DNA from: Lucinisca nassula
Lineage: Eukaryota; Mollusca; Bivalvia; Lucinida; Lucinidae
DNA length: 64,000 nt
NCBI GenBank assembly: GCA_963580285.1
Contig: OY757015.1
Coordinates: 129,887,688-129,951,687, forward strand
Direction: 5' to 3'
Positions 43,378 to 55,800 of the stretch are shown piece by piece. Both the position numbers and the translations under genes were made by a program. How positions within the stretch are numbered: the first letter of the stretch is position 1; every line of letters starts with the position of its first letter. The notes beneath the pieces were generated by a model. The model made no database searches and was not told the DNA's origin. It was given only the letters and a program-made list of their open reading frames with translations.

Positions 43378-43620
43378 CAGTGAGGAGAATGGTTACACCT
43401 GGCATATTTTCAGCAATATTCTTCAAGGGAAACGACTTATAAAGCTTCTTGTTGGTTCTTCTGTACACGTTGCTCATCTGAAAAAAGGACAATGCTCCTA
43501 ATAGGAAAAAATGCTCCTCTCGGGCAAATTCATACGGTTAAGAGTAGGCCCCTATCGACAAGAAAGAGAATACATTTTGAAAGAATTGCATCTCCTAATA
43601 ATATATCTGTTCCCCTTAAA
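43378..43620. mobile_element. Family F MITE abutting an LRP exon
   Basis: Decayed copy: GAGAATGGTTACACCTGGCA at one end, ATATCTGTTCCCCTTAA at the other. Its TTAA boundary (43616-43619) supplies the stop of the neighbouring EGF-like exon. Confidence 0.65.
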
Positions 43621-43701
43621 TGCATTTTGCTCCTCCGTTCGCAGTTGGAATACAGATGTTAGCGCCACAACCTCCATTGTTACTTGAGCAGCCGTTCGGA
43701 C
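43616..43701 (-). CDS. LRP EGF-like exon, truncated
   Basis: Acceptor TCGTTTCAG, then GPNGCSSNNGGCGANICIPT and ANGGAKCI-stop. Four of six EGF cysteines are seen; the fifth is lost where the MITE's TTAA creates TAA. Either a shortened terminal exon or a relic. Confidence 0.6.
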
Positions 43702-46700
43702 CTGAAACGATAAACGTTCAAAAGATATACTTCAACCTTCACTGATTATGCGTACAAATAGCTGTGTGTTCTACTAACTGTTTTGTGTTTGTAACACATT
43801 ATTAGATAAGAACCAAGCTGGTTTCGTAACTTTATTTGTCTACAAGAACTACTAAACATACAACAAAATATCATGCATACATTATGAGATACTAACAAGA
43901 CTGACACATGTTTATTAGCTAGTGGCAGGAGCTTAGAGGCAGTAATGGTTTTAACATTATCCAAACACTAACATGCTGAAAAAAAAAAATTGTCGGCAGG
44001 TAGGAGAAACTTATTTTTCTCCCGAAAAAAAAAACATGGTCGGACCTGTACTTTTTTGTACTTTTTTAGTTAATAAAATGTCATGTTGAGACTTGCACAG
44101 TATATCATAATTCATTTTAGATGCTCAAAATAGTCAGCTCTGTATTTTGGAAGGACTTAATGCTAAAAACTACAAAATGTACTTAAAACGCGAAATTACT
44201 ATGGGGAAATGCCAAGACTACACTGGATAGGGTAGGAAATTGAAAATGGCAGGGTCCGTGTTTTTAATTTTGATTTTGTTCTTTTACTGATAAAAATAGT
44301 ACAGTCGGGGGGGGGGTCTGAAGCAGGGTCGGTCGGGCTAGCGGAAACACAGCTATTTTTAGGCCTTAGGGGATGAAACGATAAACTAGCATACAGTAAT
44401 GTCAACCGTCACTGCTACTTGGCAACAGCAAGGACATAAAACGATAAACTAGCATTTATCATATAACGTCGCGTCCGAGAGTGTAATAACGCCATGCATT
44501 ATTTTCGATAATCCACTAGTGGATTAAATATGCAAATTAGTTAGATACGTCCCGTAACGTTACATGTACGACGTCTTTAACGACGTCGCGTTTACTAATG
44601 GCGGAATATTGATATTTTTGTAAACAATCGTGAATAAAATGTCATATGATAAAAAGAATCTTGCATTCGTGCTCATGTATTATTGAATTTATTAAACTCG
44701 TTGAGGAAAAGGGATAAAATGCTCGGCAAGCCTCGCATTTTATCCCTTTTCCTCAACTCGTTTAATAAATTCAATAATACATGAACACTCATATAAGATC
44801 CTCTATATAACCATGTCCGGCAGATATACTTCAACCTTCACTGATACTTGGGCAACAGTGAGGACAAGAAAGGATAACCTAGTATAAATCAATGTCCGAC
44901 AGATATACAGTAAAATTCATGTATTAAGACAACCTGTGGACTGTTCAAAAGTGGTCTTTAAAACGGTAGTCTTTATAGTGGAATACCATTTTTGTTCAAC
45001 ATTCACGGTTACTTGGGCAAGAATGAGGACATGAAACGATAAATTAGCATATATCAATGTCCTACAGATACACGTCAACCTCCACTGTTGCTTGGACAAC
45101 AATGAGGTCATGAAACGATAAACTAGCATATATCAATGTCCTACAGATACACTACAACCTCCACTGTTGCTTGGACAACAATGAGGACATGAAACGATAA
45201 ACTAGCATATATCAATGTCCTACAGATACACTTCAACCTCCACTGTTGCTTGATCAACAATGAGGACATGAAACGATAAACTAGCACATTCAATATCTAT
45301 GTCCGACAGAAATACTACAACCTCAGCTGTTACATGGACAGCTGTTAAGACAAAGTATGCATGCTTGACAAATGTACTTCAACCTCCACTGTTACTTTGG
45401 CAGCCATTAGGGCCTGAAAGGACAATCTAACTTATGTCCATGGCCTACTGCCAACTTGGGTAGCCATTAGCTATCTTAAAGAATAAATCTAGCAAATATC
45501 CGGCTGGTAAGCTTCAACCTCTATTGTAATTCAAGCAGCCATAAGGATCTAAAAATAAACAGGCATATATCCGGGTCTGACTAGTATATAATCCCGCGCC
45601 AAGAGTATTCGGTTATGAGGTTCCCATTTACTTTAATGCTTTCAACATGAGTTTTTTTCTTATGAAAACTATTGAAAATATTTATATTTCAGTTGCGTTG
45701 TCTAGACGAAAATTCATAAATTGCAACAGATATTGTTGTCAGTGGCAAAAAAAGCCTTTTCTGCTACTAGTAAAAATATGGCTCTATAAATGTTTTCCAA
45801 AACATCTGATAACGTCGACAAAAAGTATGACGTGAATGTAGACTTGCTCTCTTTATACACTCTCTGCACAAACAAATATGACATTTTTAATCAGAATATC
45901 TTTGTGAAAAGCGAAAACATATGAAATATAAACAAATACGCTTTCTATACATATAGGTTTTGTGTATGAATGTTGCGATTTTTGCTTAGAAAAACTTTCT
46001 AAACATAATCAAAAGTACACGATCACTAGCGGGAATTGTATATGTGGTCGAATATTTTTGGTACAATACTATACCTCAGCGTCAAGTATACTTTCACCTC
46101 CTTTGTTACTTGGGCAGCCATAAAGGCCCGAATCGACCTCCGTAACCAAGAGGATAAGAGCGATGACTCTTGATCATCTCTTACAGCAGTGAGTTCGAGC
46201 CTGGCTCGGGTCATATGCGAGACGCCAAGTTCTGCAACGGGTGGTCAGGTGGTTTTTCTCCGGCTACTCCAGTTTTCGCCCACCTCATTAACGATCGGCT
46301 AGATATGAGTGAAATAATCTTGAAAGAGCCGTAAAACCAAACTGAAAAAAAAAAAAACAAAAAAAAAAAAACAATTAAGGGTCTAAACAATCAACTAGCA
46401 TGAATCTGGTTCTGATATCTAATTCAGCAGCATTGCTAGCTGGGTGCAGCCTGAAGTGGAAAACAACTGACATCATTACGATAACACACCCGTGCGATAT
46501 AGTGCAATTTTTACATCTCCAAAATGGCTACTTTTCTGACGAAAATCTGTGATATTTTTCTTATTTATACTGCAAACATAGGTTGTGGGTGCTCGTTAGA
46601 ACCGCCTCATTGAGGCGGTTCTAACGAGTACCCACAACCTATGTCTTGGAGCAGAAATAAGAAAAATACTGTTTACCCCCGTAAACCCCAATTTTCTCTA

Positions 46701-49700
46701 TATAAAGTGGGGTGTAAGGGGGTGTTCATTTCACGGACTTGTTCACATGATGTACCCTAAAAGATATCCCTATTATCCCACCTGACCTGGCGCTTTGTTT
46801 CACACCAAGTGGTTCGAACAACCCTTACTCAAACAAATTTCTATGGTCCCAAATATGGTCTAGCCATTGAAGTTCGACAGTATATATTCTTTTTTTTTTT
46901 TTTCATGCCTAGTGGCATTTCGAGTGCAACAATTGCAGGCCCCAGATATATACTAATTTTATTTTCATGCCAAATGGGTGCTCAGGTAACAAAGTAAGTT
47001 GGGATATAATTGTTGGTCCTAGATATATACGAGCTTAATTTGCATGCTTAATGCCCGCTCAAGTAACAATGGAAGTCGGGGTTTATATGGAAGTTGGGGT
47101 ATATTTCTTAGACCCGGACCCGGATAAATGCTAGCTTACTGTGTTAGGCCCTAATGACTGCTCAGACAACATCATAGGTTGAATCATATTTGTCTGACCG
47201 AAATTATGTTGTTGTTTTTTTATTTGTTACTGGAAATGCCATAAGGACATCTAAAATAATCAAGCATATATGGGTCAGACGGATATACTTTACCTTCTGC
47301 TGTTACTTGAAAGATCATAAGGACATGGACAAAAAATAAACTAGCTCCCATTTGGGTCTAACTGATATACTTCACCCTCAACTGTTGCTAGATAGAACAT
47401 AAAGAATAAATTAGCTTATATCGGGATCCGATAGATATACTTCACCCTCAGTTGTTGCTGGATAGACCATTAGCGTTTAGCAATGTTTAGTATCCTGTCT
47501 ACCATGACTGGGGTCCAAACTGGCTACGCCGCTGAGGTCTTCAGCTTCCATAGACTTAGAATGGAAAAAAAATCTCATTATCAGAAACCGTGAGACTCAC
47601 AGCTTATTTACTTAGCATATAACAATATTTAGTTGTTCCCTACAACTAAATGCCTCTGGGGTCTGAATTGGCCACGCCCCCGCGGGTCATTAGTTCCTAT
47701 AGACGTTTAATGGGGAAACACTAAAAAAATCTTCTTCTCTGAAACCATGAGGCGGAGAGCTAACATATTTAGTATACAGTTTTCTCCTATATAAATCCTG
47801 CCTATCATGCCCCTGGGTAGTAACTGGCCACGCCCCGGGGTCATTAGCTCCCATAGACTTGTAATGATGAAAACTTCAAAAATCTTCTTCTCTGAAACCA
47901 TGATGCGGAGAGCTAACACATTTAGTATACAGTGGTCTCCTAAACAATCCTGCCAATCATACCGCTGGGATAAAACGCCCCGTGATCATTAGCTGCCCTA
48001 GACTTATAATGGGGAAAACTTCGTAAATGTTATTTTGTTCTGAAACTGTGAGACCCGCAGCTTCTGTATTTAGCATGCAGCAGTGTTTAGTGGTACCCTA
48101 CGTACAAAAATCCTGCCAACCATTTCCCTGGAGTCCAAATTGGCCACGCTCACGTGGTCATTAGCTCCCATATAATTAAAAACTTATAATTAAAAAACAA
48201 ACTCAAAAATATTATTATTTGAAACCATGAGGCGGAGAGCTAACATATTTAGTATGTAGCAATCTTTAGTGGTCTCCTACATTAATTCTGCCAACCATGC
48301 CTCTGGGGTCCAAATTGACCTCACCCCGGGCCTCATCCCGGGGATCTTTATATCATATAGACTTATAAAAAGTTTTTTTCTCTGAAACCATGAGACCCGC
48401 AGCATATATATTATGTAGCAATGTTTAGTGTTCGGCTACATAAATCCTGCCAATTAAGCCCCCCCCCCCGGCCCAAACTAGCCATACCACAAGCCGTCAT
48501 ATGTTTCTATAGAGCTCTATAGCAGAAGAACCTTCAAAATCTTCCTCTTTGAAACGATAAGCTAAAGAGCTAACATATTCGGTATGATTCAATGTTTTGT
48601 GGTCTTTTACAAAAAGCCTGCCTACCATGCCTCTGGGGTCCAACTTGGCCATGCCCCGGGGTCATACTTAAAATGGGAAAAACTCTTCTTCTTTGAAACT
48701 TTGAGACGCACAGCTTATATTTAGCATATAGCAATATCTAGTGAACACATACATCTTGCCAATCATGCCCATTGGGTCCAAACTGGGCACACCATGTTTT
48801 CGTGGAAAGTTGTTGTTGATATAGGCCTAAGTAATTTGTTGATATAAGAAAAGTAATTTGTTGATACAAGTTTAAGTATTACAAAAAGGCATAATAGCTC
48901 AGAAAATGTTCAGATCCTGCAGCCTAGACCATACACATTCTTGTTTTAAAGGTGAGACACATCCAATGACACTGCCCTGGTGTCTCCCGAGGAATGTCTC
49001 AACCTCTCTTTAATTCATATAAAGGCCTAATATCTCGAAACCCGTTAAGGTCCCAATCCCGAAACCTATAGCTTACATGGTGGACCCATATTGACGACCA
49101 GTGTGCCTCTCTTCCTCTAAGATCTCACTTCTATGTCACCTAGCTAATTTCGTATCAAATGAAATCCTTAAGAAATTTAGAAATTTTATCAGAATTTTAT
49201 AAAAAAAATTATCAAAATTTATCAGAACTGGGGGGTGGGGGGTGGGGGGGGGGGCTTAAATCGATTTGACGTGACCACAGAGTCCTCGCCCTTATTTCCG
49301 TCGCGATTTAGACAAATTATTTGTTCAGTCCGCATGAAGGCCGCCTAACTCATCAGTGCAACATCTCCGTGAACACAAAATTCAAACAACCAAAGAGATG
49401 AAACAACGGTGAGGACGCGACAGCAAGAAACCGCAGAAATGCTGGAGCAAAAGAAGACCAAAAGTAAGAATTCGAGTACCTTACGAATTTGCAAAAGCCA
49501 ATATCCGATACCCATTGCCGCAGTTTGAGATCTTCAGTTAATGACACATTGGCGGTTCAAAGGTCAAGGGCCTCGTTCTCGACATAAACTCTAAGACTAT
49601 GGAACTCGCTCCCAGTCGCTGTTAGAAATGCGTCATAATTATACATTTTTAAAAATAGTGTTCTTTAGTTTATAATTGGGGAAAATAGTGTTTCCGTATC

Positions 49701-52700
49701 ATGTTAAAATTAGTTATTTAATATTCTTTTTATAATTTTTAGGTTTATTTCAGGTTTTACACGCCCTGTTATTTCTGTCTTACACATGATCTCATGTACT
49801 AAGATCTGCAATTTCACCTGACTTGGTGAAAACATCTAGGGATAGAAGTAGTTTTATCAGAATTTGTGCTTGAGAAACAGAGCATGTTGTTTTTTCGTCA
49901 TTGGTCTCCTGAAGCCTGTGTCTCGTGCTCGAATGCTGAAACATAATGTATTCTCTCACTGCTATATAGCTATCATCTACTATTATCCAATAACATTATA
50001 TGTTTGTATTGTTATGTGTATATATGTGGGCATGCATATATTGTTGTGGTTATACAGAAGGCCGCTTGGGTTTATTCCTTTTAAAATATTGTAAAAAAAA
50101 ATAAATATATAAATAAAGAAAGAAAGAAAAGTTTTGTTCCTTATGATAAGACGCATCGAATAACACCAACACAGGGTCCATCAGGGCTATGTCCCACCAC
50201 TCCCAGTTCATATAAGGCTTAATATTTCAGAAACTGTTCAGAACCCTACCCCCTAAGCCATATATATCAAAGGAGGTATGACTACCCTTCACTTCATAAA
50301 AGGCCTATTATCTCAGAAACCGTTCAGATTCCCGCCCAAAAAGCATAAATTTATTGTCTCTTATGATATGACGCATTTAACCGAAATTCTGAGATATTAA
50401 TAATTTGAATTGGGAAATACCCTTGGTATGCACAGATTATCCGTTTCTTTAACACTTTTAGTAGGCAAATCTATGAATTGTTGAAACTTTGGTTCCTCAG
50501 GTGAGCGCTCATTTTTATCTTGTAATAAATATAATGTAGCAACATACCGGATGGTCCAAAGCCTGTTTTATGCGCATGGATGTCATTAAGTCGACCAAAT
50601 CCTGGCGGGCCTACAGGTTCTGCTGTACCACCATTAATGGAAACCCTCATCACAGCCCTGTGGACAGAAAGTCAGAAATATACTGTGTTGACAAGTTCAA
50701 TGATTGACAGAAACTAGAAATGCGTCCATAGGACACGGATGCCCCCGCCTGGAAATACGTCTATGTTCGTTTTCATTCATAGAAAGTTATTGACCGTGTT
50801 TAAGTTTTGGACCCTTTTTTCACATTTGACCTCTAAGTATGACCTTGACCTTGGAGGTAAGGACCTTGGTTTTGTGTGAGGCAGATTGTCTTATGATGGT
50901 CAACATTTCTGCCAAGTAATTTCAAAATCCATCCAGAGATAAGGAAGTTATTGACTGCAATTAAGTTTCGGACCATTTTGTTTACCTTTGACCTCTTAGT
51001 ATGACTTTGACCTTGGAGGTACGAATCTGGGTTTTCACGTGACACATCGTCTCATGATGGTTAACATTTCTTCAAATTAATTTCAAAATTCATCCAGAAA
51101 TAAGTAAGTTATTGACTGCGTTTAAGTTTCGGATCCTTTTTTAACATTTGGCCTCTAAGTATGGCCTTGACCTTGGAGGTACGGACCTGGGTTTTGCACG
51201 TGACACATCATCTCATGATGGTTAACATTGCTACAAAGTAATTTCAAAATCCATCCAGAAATAAGAAAGTTATTGACTGCGTTTAAGTTTCGGACCCTTT
51301 TTTACCTTTGACCTCTAAGTATGACCTTGACCTTGGAGGTACGGACCTGGGTTTTGCACGTGACACGTCGTCTCATGATGGTTAACATTTCTGCCGACTA
51401 ATTTTAAAATCCAGCAAGAAATAAGGAAATTATTTACCGCGTTTAAGTTTCGGACGCACGGATGCACGGACGGACGGACAGGGGCAACGCTATATGCCCT
51501 TTCCACCATTCTTCGAATGGCGGGGTCATAAAAAATGGCATCTGATACCTTTCGAGTTGCGCATGCAATGACTGAAACAACATTAGGATTTAGGAATAAT
51601 GTTGAATTATCACATGTGGGACTTTATGTAACATTCACCGGAGATTGCCGATAACTATTGGTTTTCCGGGACACATGCTGACAGTCATGCTACCTGTATG
51701 AAATGATTACCGATTTGCATTAGCTTTATAGGGAAAACTTCATTTTAACCTTATTACATTTAAATGTAGAATTGAAGTTTTGTTATATTTTTGTAAAAAA
51801 AAAATCCAAGAGCTTTCTATAGATATATTTTTTGTCTGATTTGGAAAAGATCTTCTTGCTCCCCTATAGTATTTAGTTACAGCCCTGTATTTCCCTTAAT
51901 GGTGTCATTAAAAATAGCGAAATCATGTATCTAACCGATTTTGGACTAAATTTATTCTTAAATTAATTTTGTAAAGTTTTAAATTCTGTTGGATCCAGAT
52001 TGTGAATTTTCCAAACCTCACAAAGATATAAGTTAGACTTTTCTGACATTTTATCTTTTTGCTTCCCCGTATTAGTAAAATTACGCTATAACCGAATTGC
52101 ACTATTGAACTTTTCGGTCGAAAATTGCCTAAGTCCACACAGTTACTTTTCACAATAGCTTGAAATTGATGTTTAAACATACTGACAGAAAATTGGCGTT
52201 TGATATTTTTTGGAAATATTCGTCATAGGAAAAAATGTCATTTGGATACAAAATATTATTTTTGCAGAAATCTTATCTAAAACAATTTTCATTTGATCTT
52301 AAAATTTGTTAAACTTTATATTTCCACCAATAAAGCACACTATATATGGAAATCAAAGATTTCGAAGTTTTCAACTGTGATTTTTTTTTCAAATTATTAC
52401 TGTGGTCACAAAAGAAATTATACCTTAGTGTCAAAAGACAGCACAAAAAATGCGTTATTATTTATTTTTGAGTACAATAAATAAATCATTACGTTAAAAC
52501 ACCCATGCCAAAAAGGGCAAGTTTTCATGGCTGTAAAAATGGCATTTATCAGATGATAAATTGCGATATTTTTCTTATTTCTGCTCCAAACATATAGGTT
52601 GTGGGTGCTCGTTAGAACCGCCTCAATGAGGCGTTTCTAACGAGTATCCACAATCTATATTTTGGAGCAGAAATAAGAAAAATAATATTTTCCTTGAAAA

Positions 52701-52765
52701 CCCCACTTTTCTCTATATAAAGTTGGGTTTACAATGGTAAACATTTCATGGACGTGTTAAGGTAA

Positions 52766-52816
<51 letters not shown>

Positions 52817-55800
52817 AAAAATAAAAACAGTTTCATCCAAATATTACGATAACATGCTGATATTGCGCATCCAAGTGTTGTCTTTGATAAACATTTTTTT
52901 TGGTTTCAGATAGTTATGGTTAAATGTCAGATCACGATGCGTTTTGCCTAATTTTAAACGCTCTACAGTTTTAACCCATTTAGGCCTAGTCGACTGTTCT
53001 ACTCTAAACATGCCCATTTACACTTTTAGGAGTGTCTGATTGCTTTTATTTTTCTTAATTTTTGTCATAAATACCCATGTTTCATGCAAACAGTGTAGGT
53101 CCTGATCAGACTCCGCATTCTGACCGTCTGATGTGGGACTGCACTGTTTGCCAAAATCCATTTAATGGGACTCTAGGCTTAGTTATATGGGTTAATCAGA
53201 CAATAGCAATTTTCTTGGGACTTGGTTATATTAGACCCAGCAAGCACACAACGACCTCTCCAAGACAGCGAAAATAGTATTAGCCATGTACATCCGCGCA
53301 GTCTGATCAGAGTTTTCGGTGGACGATCGAGGGATAGCAAAGGACCCAAAGGTTGTCCCAGGCGGAATGAGAAGACTCGGACCAGACTACGCGTGATGCG
53401 TAGGCTGATGTGAGTCTTCGTTGACGCACATGTCTAAATGAAGATTTTGCTGTGCTCCGGCTTAATATTTGTTGAATTTTATGGTTTTAATGACAGTGCA
53501 GTACCTTGTTTTACATAATTACGTCAATCATCAATTTCATATTGATTTCACACCTTTATAAATATCACTGCAAATATCAAGAACTGTCGTCATTAAAATG
53601 AGCCAGCCGATGAGAAAAGGGTACTTATCATATAGGCGAACAGCAAAGGCTCAGGCTAGCCTGCGCATACGCGCAGTCTCGTCAGAGCCTTTGTTGTTCG
53701 CAGTCATGTAGTGTGGGCCTAGAGGAAGGTCCAGGTAAAGAGCCATGCTTCGGCTTCGCATTTGAAGAATCATAAAACGGACAATCCTAAGGACTATTTT
53801 CTCATGAGTCGGCTCAAATGTCATATTTTATCTAAAAATATTAAGATGAAAAATTGTGTTATTTTTCTTATTTTTGCTCAAAATACAGATTGTGGGTACA
53901 TGTTAGAAACACCGTTCTAACGAGTACCCACGATCAATATTTTATAGCAGAACGAAGAAAAATAAGGTTGTAACGATCACCAACGGTCTGTGTAATTTGG
54001 AGCGGAAATATGAAAAATAATGTGTTGCATGTTCGTTGTGTGTTTTGTGTCATAGGTGTCATTTGACGTGTCACCATGAACAGTTCAGATTCAGATCAGT
54101 TCGTCTGTCCGTCCATCTACACAAGCATCACTTCATTCATCCATGGGCGGGGGCTGATTTCGCATAGATATGTTATCCTTAGTGTATGACTCAAAATCGA
54201 GTACACATTTGTTCTCAATGCAAAAACACTCAAATCTCACAAAACGGCGAGATTCTCGTTCAGAAATATACAGGTAAATCAGAATGCTTTTAATAATACA
54301 GGTAAGCGAGACCACTTGCCCCGATGGTCAGCGGTCAGCGGGGAAATAACTGCAATAAATGATTATGCTTATTTTATTGATTTAGTTCCCTTCAAGACTG
54401 CGTTAAAATAAGTTCGGTATGATTGAGCCTGGATAAAAAGATCAAACCAGCAACTGAATTATGAGCAGGTTTAGTTTTACTGAATGCGTTTTTGTGAAGA
54501 TAACAATGTGGAAAGCTGATATTGTGTCGACGATCTGCATAGACCTGTCATTTATTATTCAGCGAACATGGTATTTCAGACTATATAAACAAAATGAAAG
54601 GGGACAGTTACTAAATGGTGTGGTATTTTAATTTTTTGTTTAATCACCACGAAAACACGTCTATATTATTTTGTCCCCATGGAACCCCACTTTTATATAG
54701 TAAAACTGGGGTCTTCAGGAGTAAACATTATTTTTCTTAGTTCTGCTCTAAAATATAGCTTGTGAGTACTCGTTAGAACTGCCTCGATGAGGCGGTCCTA
54801 ACGAGCACAGACAATCAATATTTTTAGCAGAAATAAGAAGAATACTACAATTTTTCATCTTAAAATTTTCATCTTTTCGGCAGTAAGGTTTGCAATGTAT
54901 TTGTATAGGCATGTTTTCGTAATGAATGGCCCTGAACTTGAACTAAGACTGTTTCGTTCAACCCTTAAATTCATGTATTTACCCAAACAGTTTTGACCCT
55001 GATCTGAAGCCGAGAGTTCTTTATATTCATTGTGCTATGTCTGTTAAAAGTATTCAAAACCTCTGATTTGCTCCCTTTGTTCTTAACTTTCCAGAAATAT
55101 GAATTCTTCAAACTTACGATTTGGTCCAGTCTGTGAAATACAAGAAGTTCTGGTACAAAGTTAGGCCAAACTCATGTGACAGTGGTTCGTCATATAGCAC
55201 CGTTCGGTTGGTCCCATCAAGATTAGCCTTCTCTATCTTGTCGGTCTTTGCGTCCGCCCAGTAGAGTTTGTTTCCTTGAATGAGTTGAAAAGCGATTGAC
55301 ATTTCATGACATGTTGATTTTGAGCCCTGCTTCAACCCTTAATCTCAAACCCACTGGGAAAATTGTAGACCAGACGCCAAATGGAATTTTAATTTCTAGT
55401 ATTATTTTTTCAGGGAAAACTAGGTTTGTCTTTGGGATTTTATGTCGCTTATGTTATTTTACTTTGGCTAGCCTGTTGGCCATTTTGTGGAAAAGTAACT
55501 GTCCTTTTGGCTTTCCGCTGTTGGTGTTTCCATTATAGTCTGTTGTTTCATGTTTGTGTGTCTTTCCCTTTGGTGTCTCTGATGGGAGCTGTGGGTTGAT
55601 TGTATCGATTCCTGCTCATTGCCTCCACTTCTATTTTGATATTTCAGGTAAATTATCGGCCCATAAGTCAGTAGATGATTCACACATTATGTATAGCCTT
55701 ACTTTTTTTACCAGGTTTTCCAACGTAAAATTACGGTAAAAATCTGGTTATTAAAATGATGTACGTCGGCGGCCGGCCGGCCATTTTGGCAGGCGTCAAC

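Larger units (their letters stand above)
43660..47480 (-). repeat. Dispersed 79-bp repeats derived from the EGF exon acceptor
   Basis: On the minus strand each unit has a copy of TTTATCGTTTCATGTCCT, then (GC)CAAGCAACAGTGGAGGTTG, i.e. the acceptor and start of the EGF exon. The best head-to-tail part is about 44990-45300 (79-bp period). Worn copies continue to 45560 and 46080-47480; one or two are inverted (47040). Confidence 0.75.
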
